From Pieris napi (Eukaryota; Arthropoda; Insecta; Lepidoptera; Pieridae): a stretch of 64,000 bases of DNA. Made by a program: the position numbers and the translations under genes. The stretch spans positions 9,372,001 to 9,436,000 of the forward strand of contig NC_062236.1 of assembly GCF_905475465.1 (NCBI RefSeq), read 5' to 3'. Below the pieces are notes generated by a model that was not told the DNA's origin, ran no database searches, and saw nothing but the letters and a program-made list of their open reading frames with translations. Below, one piece after another: positions 36,715-47,900 of the stretch. Numbering within the stretch: the stretch's first letter is position 1; each line of letters opens with the position of its first letter.

Positions 36715-36905
36715 GCAAGTAGGGTTGGTTGGGTTTCAGAGTGCGCCTATCACTCTTGAGATCGTAGGTTCGATCCCCATTATTTGACTTATGGACTTAC
36801 AAACTCGACGCGCATCTTAGACCAGCTCATACGGAAACGGGAAAACATAGTAGGGACTCAAAATCCACAACATGTGTCAGACAGACAATAGAAGATGACG
36901 TACTT
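36715..36905 (+). repeat. tRNA-derived SINE copy, degenerate
   Basis: The tRNA-like head has a B box (GGTTCGATCCC, within 36767-36778). A diverged body follows with TGTGTCAGACAGACAATAGAAG. It is followed directly by a LINE 3' fragment. Confidence 0.55.
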
Positions 36906-36974
36906 GTCTATGAAATATAAATTACCAAAGAAACAGACACCAAGACATATTGGGTTTTACCGCATTTACCATAG

Positions 36975-37268
36975 AGAGTGTTCAGAGGAGTTGTTCGGAT
37001 TAATGCCTGCAGCTGAGTTTCATTATCGGACGTCAAGCAAAATACAAAATACCACCCGTATCACCTCGACGTCCGTCGTTCCACAACTGAGTGTTTTCTA
37101 AGGCAGTTTTTGCCACGCACCACCGCTATGTGGAACCAGCTGCCCACTGAAGTATTTCCGAACCAATTCAACTCAGGGTCCTTCAAGAAAAGAGCGTACC
37201 AATTCTCGAAAGGCTGGCCACGCACTTGCGAGCCTTCTGGCAATGTGAGTGTCCATTACATTAAAAAA
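36975..37268 (+). pseudogene. LINE ORF2 3'-terminal fragment
   Basis: With frame breaks, the sequence encodes the RT tail AEFHYRT...LPRTTAMWNQLPTEVFPNQF...FKKRAYQF, known from abundant lepidopteran LINEs. Fragments of the same family lie at 40503-40660 (minus), 41385-41490, 43556-43855 (minus), 58225-58350, 60490-60735 and 62865-63140 (minus). Confidence 0.7.
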
Positions 37269-38352
37269 AGAAGATCACCTACTTGTCTATGAAATATAAA
37301 TAACCAAGGAAACAGACGCCAAGACATATTGGGTTGTAGCGTCACTGGATTATTATTAATATTAATTCCCTATTCAGTATTTAAGTCCAGTTTATTTTAA
37401 ATTTATAATAGGTAATTACAAACTATGACCCTGATATTCACTTAATAACACTTAAAAGTAGCAATTTAGATAGATTATAAAATTTGTAACAAATGATTCT
37501 CTGAATATTACTCCCATGACTCGCATTATAACAATTTCTAATGGAGGCACTTTATTTAATTAATTTCGACTTTGACATATGTTCATACTTTTAATATTGT
37601 TACGCGCAAAATAATATTTATAAATAATTAACAAAATACAAATTTAACGCGCTCTTTTTAACAGTATTCTTCCTCATTATTTTACAGGAAACGAACCGTG
37701 CCGCAACTGTTTGATACAGTGTGTATAACATATACTGTGTATTATAAATACAGATATTCAATAATACAAACTGAAAAAGTGCTAGTAAAAAATCAAATAA
37801 GAAACATTTAGAAATCACTTTACACTAATTTATATTTTTTATTGGTTGATAGTTGAGGGACTTTTTACCTGAGAAAAATAGTGTTTCAACGGGGTTTAAA
37901 TTGTTCACAACGCTTCACGCTTTTATAGGAATGATTACCGGGCATTAATTATAAATATAGATAATAACCTAAATAAATCAAGCGTTTGTCGAAGGCTGTC
38001 AAAGTTCTATATATATACCTTATCTAGCCTTCTTGTGAAATTGATCATAGATTGAGTTTGATTTCCTTACACAAAAGTAACGAGTGCCTAATAAATAAAA
38101 ATAATTATAGTAAAAAAGTTTAATTTACACAAGGCTGGGAAATACTGAATTTTGTATGACGAAATAGCATCCATTAAATTTGAGAGTATATTTTATACTT
38201 TTAATGCGTTTCCATATTCTTTTGTTTCATTATAGAAGATAGTGCTTGTTTGTCAAAAAGTACATTTACCGGGTCCTCGACTAGCTGTCTCTACACTAGC
38301 CTTTCCAAATTAATTAATTCTCTGCTCTTAAGCAGAAAATTAATTAATTCAT

Positions 38353-38450
38353 TAATACTTTATTACCTTATACAAAAACATACACATAAAAAAAGCAAGT
38401 TACAAAAGTTATAAGGCAACGGGCGGCCTTATCGCTAACAAGCGATTGTT
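38353..38450 (-). repeat. LINE 3' UTR fragment
   Basis: On the minus strand this reads TTAGCGATAAGGCCGCCCGT...AATAAAGTATT, a 3' end shared with 58034-58137 (plus) in the window. It is a typical terminal fragment left by 5'-truncated insertion. Confidence 0.6.
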
Positions 38451-38656
38451 GTGTTTCCACATTGTAATTTTAAAATGTTATCTAGATTCACTTCTATATA
38501 CTCGTACATACATGTTGTATATCTATGTACATGTTCTATTCTTATAAGGTATATGACTTTATTTGCTATGAAGAAATATTAATTACAATGTGCCTATTGC
38601 GTTCCTTAATTTGAAAATATTTTCATATAATGTAACATGTGTAACATGTACAAAAA

Positions 38657-38719
38657 TTAAAGATAGTGTAAGCCAAACCTCTTGTTGTATAAAAGAGGTT
38701 TGGCTTACACTATCTTTAA
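38657..38719. mobile_element. Perfect 27-bp-stem hairpin bounded by TTAA
   Basis: The arms are 38657-38683 and 38693-38719, with a 9-nt loop. The stem is perfect over 27 bp and both ends are TTAA. This fits a minimal foldback/MITE inserted at TTAA (piggyBac-type target), though a structured RNA is possible. Confidence 0.55.
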
Positions 38720-40502
38720 CAGGATGACGCTGACGTATAAGTTTGTATAAAACATTTATTATTGTATTAGTTTTATTCTAAATTATGAGATGTCTATTGA
38801 AGCGACCTATGTCTTCAACAATGTATTCTGCATATACAAGATTTATTTAATAAAACGAATTATTTATAACTAATATAAAGTTTTATTTTTTGAAACTATG
38901 AACCTACGAGCAAACGGTTAGCGGCTAGCAAGTTATAACAGACATTGAAGTATAGAAATAAAAGTAGATAAAAGTTTACTACAGCAATTTGTGTTATGAA
39001 TTATTCATGCATTTTTGATTGCACATACACTGTAATCACTTAATGGCCAATTAGTATCGTTGTGTGAATTAATACCCCTTTACATTAACTGACTCAACCC
39101 GACTTCACAGTGATGTTACTTCTATGCGGTACAGTGTGACGTTTTATTTGTAGCATGAAGAATATGGAAATCAACATGATAGAATAATAAATATGTAACT
39201 TTATACATTGAGATGCAATCCGTAGGGCATTGGGAACTAGACAGAAACATGGAAATATATTGATTAACAAAATACCATATTATGTGTACTGTCATTATAT
39301 TGTTATACTCGTATATAAATGTTGTGTTGTCCTTAAGGTATATACACCATTATTTAATCGTTACGACGGAAATACTGAAAATAGCATTTGTGATTTGTAT
39401 ATAAACTCTATTGCATATAAATAAAGCACTATTTTTGTTCGCATATATAAAGTCCCTAGTTTAGTCATTATACTTCTTCGGGCTATGTATGGAGAACAAA
39501 AGAAATATTTTTCATATAGTAATTAGCCAACTGGGATCTCGTCCAATCAGAGGCGCGCGACGATCCGTTTGACCAATCGCACTCACGCGTTACGTTGCCT
39601 TTCGTGTATAGTTTTATAATAGGTCTGCCAATAATTTTACAAATATTTGTATAGGAAAACCTAGTGAAGAGCGTTAGCTACTTTTAAGATTCTTCAAACT
39701 GATTTTTGACAGATGGTTTATCAAAGTAATAGCATAACTGGTGACTTCGTTTCAGTAATAACAGATTAAAAAAGTTCACATCGAATTCCAATTTTGGGTC
39801 GGAAATGTCTTGATAAAATAGTCCAAGCTTACACGAATTATCTGACCACGATTAGCATATAGGGTTAGGCGCTGTAAAGTTTACGGGTTAGATCGTATCG
39901 CAAAGTGGCCATCTGTCCGTGATCACCGCAGTTTAGGGTTAACTTTGTTATATTTTAATTGTCTTTATGCTAATTTTATGATGGAGGGTTGAGGGTTAAA
40001 TTTGTGTTGGTGTCATCTTTATCAAGGTTATGTTTAATTAGAATTTCTATTAAAATTATTAAATGTACTAACATTACACTAAATAAGATTTGACTAGCGA
40101 ATATTTGTTTTTTAATCTATATTATCAAACATCGAGGAAGTCGACACAAGCAGTGCAAATGCTGAACAATATACAAAGAAGAAAACTATTTATTGAAGAA
40201 GAGAGGAATAACAACAGAAGTACACTTGGATAATCCCAAACGGGACCTAGAAAACGAACCTTTACAGCAATTTAGAGATGTTTTAAAATCATTTAAACTG
40301 ACGCGATTTGCTGTATATAAGCTATGATATAAATATGACAAACTGAATACATTTTATGTGTCTATTTTAAAATGAATCTATAGTATGTGTATAGAGTATA
40401 TGTATAAGAATCTTAACAACACAAATAGCAGCTATATTCTTCAAGTTTGGCCCGTCGGGTTTCTACACTCATCTCTCAAATACCTACGCTTGGAATTTAC
40501 CG

Positions 40503-40660
40503 TGTTTTTTTTTTATAGATCACGGGGCTAAGGGGCTCACCTAGTATTAAGTGATATGCTGCCCATGGACTCTGTCATTGCCAGAGGGCTCGCGAGTGCG
40601 CTGCGGGCCTTTCAAGAATTGCTACGCTCTTTTCTTGAAGGACCCTAAGTTGAATTGGTT
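40503..40660 (-). pseudogene. LINE ORF2 3'-terminal fragment
   Basis: This carries the inverse of the tail seen at 36975-37268: TTCAAGAAAAGAGCG, then CGCACTCGCGAGCCCTCTGG, then TCACTTAATACTAGGTGAGC. Coding frame broken. Confidence 0.65.
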
Positions 40661-41384
40661 ATAAAAATAGCGGAGTGGATGATGATGTATATAACGCCAT
40701 TACTTTTGTTTATTCATTATGTAAGATATATCTCTATGTACCATATAAATGTGGGTAGGACTTAAGCTAATCACTTACTAGATAATGCTTTCAAAAAAAG
40801 TTTACACACTGGCTTTCACAGATTCACACACAACTGTGGGATTTCAAACAATCGAATCGAGAAATTAAAAAAATGTAAAAAATGCGTTAAATCCTCTATT
40901 ATCAAAGAATGTTAATCGATTCCAAAGTATCGATTTCTCGTTCACCTCACTGATTTACAACACCTGGCGTGGATTGATGGAAGTATCGAATTACTAAAAC
41001 CATTAAACAAATGCCATGTTTTACCATCAAACGTTGTTTTGTATAAAATTCGATTAGCCGGATAAATAGGTCTATTTGTTCGGCATATCTTTTATGGAGT
41101 TCTTCTTAAACCAAAAGTACTACTTCTTTACAAATTAATATTATCTAAATCGTTACGCGAAGACATTTGAAACTTCTTTATCGGAACGAAGACACGCTGC
41201 TAGACACGGAGCTATGTTAATAATTTGCATTTATATCTGATATCATATTAAACTAATTTGAGATTTTTTTTGCTAATAACAGTATTAACAAAATGGTCAT
41301 TTCATGTTGATCTGGCGACAGCACGGTTTGAGACAAATCTTGTCGCTTGTTAACCGTTATGACTTAAGAGAAGAGCGTATGACT

Positions 41385-41490
41385 ACCTTAAAGGCCGGTG
41401 ACGCACTTGCAAACCTCCTGGTGTGGCAGGTGTCTATGGTGAAAGCACTTGACTCTAAGTGACCGCCTGCTCGTTTATCCCATAAAAAAT
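41385..41490 (+). pseudogene. LINE 3'-terminal fragment
   Basis: It shares GGCCGGTGACGCACTTGCAA and the downstream CCGCCTGCTCGTTTATCCCA with the same LINE family. Only the last part of the element is present. Confidence 0.6.
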
Positions 41491-42279
41491 AAGTTTTAAG
41501 TTATCTAAGCAATAGTCATTATTATTGTTAAAACCTAAAGCACATGATTGCAACATTAGTATGTGTGTGCGTGTGTTACTTTCACACATACTGTTTCCGC
41601 GCGACGCTTGCGTTGAAACAGGAAAGCGTAACTAAGCATACGGCAGTAAGCAGCATTGGTGAATACTGAATACTATGTAATAATTACTATATATACGAAC
41701 CTTCATAAATAAAAAATAAAGTTGGCATACTATGTAAAAACTATATTTACTACAGTCACGGGTTCACTATATAAAACTTCAGGACAGCGTTACGTTAAAA
41801 TTGTAGTTCAAGTAGAACAAGATTTTAAAAGTTTTAGTTAATATTTTAAAGATCATAGAACGGGGACAGTTAAATGAAACACTTTGTTTGAAGCTGGGTG
41901 TCAACTAGCTTTAATTGTTTAAAATTTGAGCTTTTAAGTTATAACTAAGATTACATTAGGGGTTACATTAACAAAAAGCTAACTTAATTATAGTTCGTAA
42001 ATCTAAGTGACACTTATTGGATAATATCGGAAACGAGAATGTTAAAACTATTGGGCTCATATTGGCTTCTAGTGTGCGATGATTGCTTACATTTTGTTAA
42101 CGCTTCTACTTATTTACTAAAATATATATAACTTAACTATTGTTAAGTTACATAACTCCCGCGGTAATCTTTTTCTGTGAAACACACTCATTCAGATACG
42201 AAACTTGTTAAAATCCAATATATTTTTGACGAACCTGAGTTCGATTAAACGCTTATCTTGTTTCTGCATCTTACCCTTA

Positions 42280-42919
42280 GGGCAAGATCTATAGAGCGCA
42301 CTTAGACTTTGCTCAGACTTACCTTTCGAGTTAAATCACAGTCTGTATTTATACAGCAAACTGCGAGTCTCTCTGAGTACTACTAAAACTTTGACTTTAA
42401 ACTTAACAAAAATAATGGACCCAAAATTTACTTTATCATCATATCTTTTACTTGACTTTTTATGTTTGTTTGTAAAATACATGAAATAAAATAATTACAC
42501 TTTATTATGGTGTTTATTATTTATATAAGTGTTGAAACCCCATTTTTGAGAGATCTTAAAAATAACTGGTGTGATATGGTATCTGTCACCTGGCATCACT
42601 GGCATATGTTGACATTGACAAGCAACAACAAAATTCAAAATATAACCAAACCAATAAATAGAAGATAGATGTGTACCGTTTTAGACGTTTAAATATTTGT
42701 TATTATTATACTTTTTTAAAGGATAATAAAGAAGGTATTCCATGAAATGAAACATTAGTTTGTATTTTGTCATAATCTGTCTTAGCTTGTGCTTAGCTTA
42801 ATCTCGCCGTTAAAATGACTATAAATACTAAATCATAGTTTATGCTTAGTGTGCACTAAGCAAAGTTTTTCGTAAGTAAAGTTTGAACTAAGTCTAAGTG
42901 CGCTCTATAGATCTTGCCC
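42280..42919. mobile_element. 640-bp TIR element with TTA target duplication
   Basis: GGGCAAGATCTATAGAGCGC begins a 30-bp perfect terminal inverted repeat found again inverted at the right end. TTA flanks it on both sides (42277-42279 and 42920-42922). GGG ends plus a 3-bp TTA duplication are the marks of PIF/Harbinger-type MITEs. No transposase frame is present, so it is non-autonomous. Confidence 0.8.
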
Positions 42920-43429
42920 TTAGTATCCAAACCGTTACTGCTAGACATGTTCGAATACATAAAGTAAATGTATGAAGTTAAGGAATATACAGAAACGGCA
43001 GCTAATCGGTTACACATTCATCAACTATTCTAAAACTAAATTGTAACGCTTTATCAATAACTGTAAAGTGGCGATCAAACGGGTGATTCACGATGAAAAG
43101 CGCTCGCAAAATAATATAAAATGAACATTTCCACCGATCCTATCTGACCACTGCATTAAATAATGCCGACATTTAAATGCGCGGCGGTTGATAGTTCCAC
43201 ATTTAAATGGTTTATGTACGTATGTTCAAAGCTAGATTAAAATACTTATTCGTTAATTAAAATAGAAATTATTAAATGTTGACGTTTTATATGCTTCATT
43301 CAGTTTGAAACGTAAAATAGGCAATGTAATACATAAATTTGCTATAACTATGATTTTGTTCTATTTGGAGTAGAGACTCTTGGGCTGTGGGATTCAAGTC
43401 CCCAGGTTATTAACGATTTAAGTTGGCGT

Positions 43430-43545
43430 ACTGTCTGTACTGGTCACCCCAGAGCTGGTACTTTTCTGGCTCAACGAATATGTATCGCAATACAGCGAGG
43501 AAATGCTGCCAGCGTTAAAAAGACACTGCCATAAGGACCAACCTT
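43430..43545 (+). pseudogene. LINE coding fragment
   Basis: The stretch reads roughly as AGTFLAQRICIAIQRGNAAS in one frame, a block I associate with lepidopteran non-LTR element ORFs. Both sides are unrelated sequence, so it is a fragment. Confidence 0.4.
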
Positions 43546-43555
43546 TTTAAATTAA

Positions 43556-43855
43556 TAAAAACAGAGGGAAAGGGGCAGGAGGCTCATCTGATGTTAATTG
43601 ATACCGCCACTAGACATTCTCAAACCAAGAAGTCTTGCGAGTGCGTTGCCGGCCTTTTAAGAATTGGTACGCTCTTTTCTTGAAGGACTCTAAGTCGAAT
43701 TGGTTAGGAAATACTTCAGTGGGCAGCTGGTTCCTCATAGTGGTGGTGCGCGGCAAAAACTGCCTTAAAACGCTCAGTTGTAGAACGGTGGACGTCGATG
43801 TAATACGGTTGGAGTTTCGTATTCAGACCCCGACGTCCGATGATGAAACTATCCA
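43556..43855 (-). pseudogene. LINE ORF2 3'-terminal fragment
   Basis: The minus strand encodes, with breaks, the FLPRTT..NQLPTEVFPNQFDLESFKKR-type tail. The 3' UTR follows with GGTATCAATTAACATCAGATGAGCC-like sequence and AGGGGCAGGAGG on the plus strand. Same family as 36975-37268. Confidence 0.7.
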
Positions 43856-44941
43856 TCTATATATAGCTATCATATTTGTCATTCTAGAAAAATTGCAATG
43901 ACATTTTATATCGTCCATACGGGCATTGAACCCATCCCATTCTATAAACTAAAGCTTTGTGGTACACTTGTAGGTACTACACGACTTCGCCACCCAACAA
44001 CTGACCGCGACTATATGAGCTTAACGTAATTGAACGAAGTACATCATTTATTCATGTCAGTTAAGTGCGTTATTGTCTAAGAAATCTCTGGGGTTCAAGA
44101 TAATATTAGAGAGGATTACACTCCCTTCGTAAATAATGGGTGGCTTTTTTAATAATAGATCTTATTGTTTAATACTGTTAGGGGTTTTACTAATACTGTG
44201 CCAGTACTGGTGAGTTTTTGGACTATCGATTTTATTTTAATATATCGGATATCAAAAGAACTACGTATACATTCAAACCGGGACAATAGCGAAGTACTGA
44301 AGTAGGTATTTAAAGAGTACCGGAGAGTTATTACCCGAATACTCTTTGCGGCATGCGTGACCCATTAACGTCATTCAAATTTGTATTGTCACGTGACCTA
44401 ATGTTTCAACAATTTTATATTATGGTAGCGGATCACGCTTATCGCAAAGTATTTTTAGAAAATTATTATCGTGCTTACAAAGACGTCATTACAGGATTTA
44501 TTTTGGAAAATATGTTGATATTCTACTAATGAGTAATTAAACTATACAATAATCTTGCTTAAATGTTAGGTTATTTATATTTTGTATACGCGCTGATCAC
44601 CAACAAAAATGGCGAGAATGTCAAACGAAGGACGAAAGTCGCATTCCGTTTTACTTCGATGGGTTTGTCCAAAATCTGACAGTTGACACGACGTGACTTT
44701 ACACGTCATAATATTACATCCGTTTGTTCAATCATAATTAATTAAATCCACGGTTTCGTCTATAGTCTATCGTTTTACACTCTCACTCTCCAATTCTGCA
44801 TATTCGCCTATGAGGAATATGTATATATTATGAAATTAGATTTTTTATACAAGTCGGCGTATAAATACTAGAATTGTCAATTAAACCATTCTAATGGATT
44901 TTTTATATTCCCAACATCCTAACAAATTTTTACTTCCACAG

Positions 44942-44969
44942 ACTGTATCAATAAAATGAGGTGCTAAAC
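44942..44969 (+). promoter_or_regulatory. Hmx 5' leader end with a three-codon upstream ORF
   Basis: A strong pyrimidine-rich splice acceptor ends at 44941 (TTTTTACTTCCACAG), so at least one noncoding exon precedes. An upstream ATG at 44956 opens M-R-C-stop (44956-44967), and only two bases separate its stop from the Hmx ATG at 44970. Such a spacing would favour leaky scanning or poor reinitiation, a possible translational brake. Confidence 0.5.
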
Positions 44970-47900
44970 ATGGACTCGCCATCATCGCAAGACAACGACA
45001 TCGAAGTCAACGTGGTATCGGGTGCCAGTAGCCCAGATATCCCCTCGTCGCCCTCCAGAAAAGATCAGAAGTCTCCCTTCTACGACCTGAAGAAGGATGA
45101 AAAGGCCACAGGCAGTGCGCCGTATACAAGTTTCTCAATAAGTTCGATATTAAATAGAGCTGAACCGAGAAGAGACTCGAATGTTTTGGAGGCAGCAATC
45201 GCTGCTAATCATTTTGGAAATGCGAATGATGCAATGCTGTCTAGGTATGTATATCATATTTGTACTAATATACAACCAAACCAGTCTTATAAAACCGTTT
45301 TTGAAGTTATACTTCTTTAGGCGCGTTATGAAAAATTGATGAGAGTGAAATTTTACGAAGCGCGCGCACCGTGACACAAAATTAACAGAATGAAGTTGCC
45401 CACGGAAGATGCTGCATTGGACATAATTTAAAAAACAACATTAATAAAAATAAATATTTATTTATTTAATTTTTCAAATGTAAGCTGAACTTTATTGACT
45501 ATAATGACTCCTTTTCCAGTCTTTGATTATTTAATTGTAATTAATTATTTGCATGCAATCAAAAACTATTTTTTATAATGCCAAAGAAGTATAACTTCTT
45601 ACGCGCACCTTTTTTTTTTTACTTTTGAAGTATTTATTTCTCTTTTAATAATGTTTTTAATTGCTTTATATTTGGGAATTTATACATGCCAAGTCAAAAC
45701 TTAGATATCACTATTTTCGTTAACAACATGAAGCATAAGACAAAATAAGTATAAAACAGAAGCTTAATTATAATATTTAATATTGATTTATTTTTCAACT
45801 TAAATTAGCACTAAAGGCGAGCACTGGCGATGGAAACTTACAAAGTTTTGATATTAATAAGCTGGTAATGAGGCTTAGATTAAGTTTGCTTTATGAACAC
45901 AATTTACTTGATCGCTACTAGTAACTTTTATTAACTCATGCTATTTAAATTATGTCAATAAAACTCACATTACATCAAGTTTTTTTTTATCTTTACATTA
46001 TCAATTGTAATTTAATAGGTTTTTAATGTTAGCAATGTTCAATTACAAATAAATAATAAGTTTAGAAGGCTGTAGATTTTTGTTATAATACGACGATACT
46101 ATATAAAAACTAGTCTTGGTCTGTAATAGAGTTCATTCAGTGAAAAATATAACATTTATTTAACACAAACAAAGCGTTTAGTTCGTTGTCAAACTTAGGA
46201 TGGTGCTTCTGACAATCAATCTTTTATTTCGAATAATTAATGAAGTCCACCGGAATTACAACGCTACTTATGAAGTCAATAATACATTTTTGTAAAGATA
46301 ATCTTCAATCCATTGTAATTTAACTAATGATAATAGCAACACCATACACGAAGCTAACTTAATTCGAACAAGAGAAACAGCACGTCCCAAAATAATCCTT
46401 AGAAGAAACATCATTACCCCATCTAATCAACAAGATAGTTTTCCGGCCCCTTATCTGGCAACACTGCGTAAAATTCGCGGGTAAAAATGACCCTTTTATC
46501 TGTCAAACCCGTAAATGTGTAATGGGTTGTAGTGACGTGTAAACACGGTCGGCAGTGGACAGTTGACGTTTCATTTGTTTTGACTACGATTTGTTGGGAT
46601 ATGTTGTTCTTTAAACGAGGTTTTGCTGCATTAGATTGTTTTGGATACAACAACAGAACGAGCCACCCAAGTATAAGACGTTTATATAAAGAAAACTTAA
46701 TAATTATGACATAAAAATGTACTTACAGAGAAATAACATGTACAATTATACCTAGTAATATCAGTACATACTTATACATAATAAAACCTATATGCTATAT
46801 GACATGAAACAGACTAAATTCAAGTATATAACCACTTACTTTGAGTCCAATTGATGCGGTTGAAATAACAAATACATAAAGCTAGAAGCAAAAACGTTGA
46901 AATATAAACTACCTGTTAATTATAAAAACAATCGAAATAATTAAATAAAACAAGAAAAGAAATCTTGTAAAGCGTCTTTATTTTCACCCCTAGACTAATT
47001 ACGCCTACAGTGACGTCCGACATTTTGTTTATGATGTAAACCATCTGTCACTTTTCCCGCCATCGTGTTGACATCTAAACTTTTTTCTTACCTTATTCTT
47101 GTAAACGTCTTACGATTAATTAGGTAAATTGAGACAAAAAATATTTAGAAAACAGAAAGATTTTAAGATGCTTATTTTGTAACAAGGAAGATATTCGTTT
47201 ATAAAAATGTCACTAATCTTGTTATTTAAGGAAAGAAAGGAATTATATACATTTTTATAACATTTATTTTATTTTATTACATTTTATAGATCAAAAGACA
47301 AACATTATTGCTAATATGTAGCTCATACATGTCATAAAATCTTTGATGTAGAAACCTCAACGTAGCATATGTGTACCACTCTCTCCCCTCAATAAATAGA
47401 ATCAAGACGTTATTAATAAAAGTAATAAAACCTTATTACACGCGTTAAAAAGCACAGATTATACACATACTTGTGGGACCCTCTAAATGCCCCCAATAGG
47501 TCCAAATGGGGTGGGCAGAATCTTAGCCTTCTTGGGGTGAGACGGCTACTTACCCTCTCAAATATAAATAATATAATGGATTTGGTTTTACTCCAACTTA
47601 TAAGCGATAGCGATTAAAATATCATTTTGAGACGCCTAAACGTTGAAGAAACAGTTTCATAGACATCGCTTGATAGAAACGCGCTCAAAAATTTTTTTTT
47701 TAAATATTAATAAGTTAATGCTGAAGGAATAGGTAGTGACAAGTTTCACTATATCCATAAACTAAGCTATAATTTTTATTAAGCTCGTTTACTTGAATTC
47801 TTTTAAACCTTTAATGTGTGAGGTATGAAATATTGACGCTGGCAATTCTCTGATGATGAAATGACGCAAAATAGTTCTTGTTATCCGGAAAACTAAGCCG

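Larger units (their letters stand above)
29158..44941. other. Large intergenic region, repeats only
   Basis: No host coding exon was recognised across this stretch. It holds foldbacks, SINEs, a 5'-truncated LINE (34085-34855, minus), a Helitron (35907-36195), LINE 3'-end fragments, a 640-bp TTA-flanked TIR element, and a pair of CCAAT boxes in a GC-richer patch (39541-39600). The last part (about 44570-44941) is upstream of the first Hmx coding exon, whose 5' UTR exon must lie somewhere in it. Short frames between these repeats show no domain. Confidence 0.5.

Noticed and set aside
38657..38719. microRNA precursor
   Set aside because: The stem is perfect and the loop short, unlike animal pre-miRNAs, which have bulges and about 60-80 nt arms plus loop. 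TTAA ends favour a foldback transposon.
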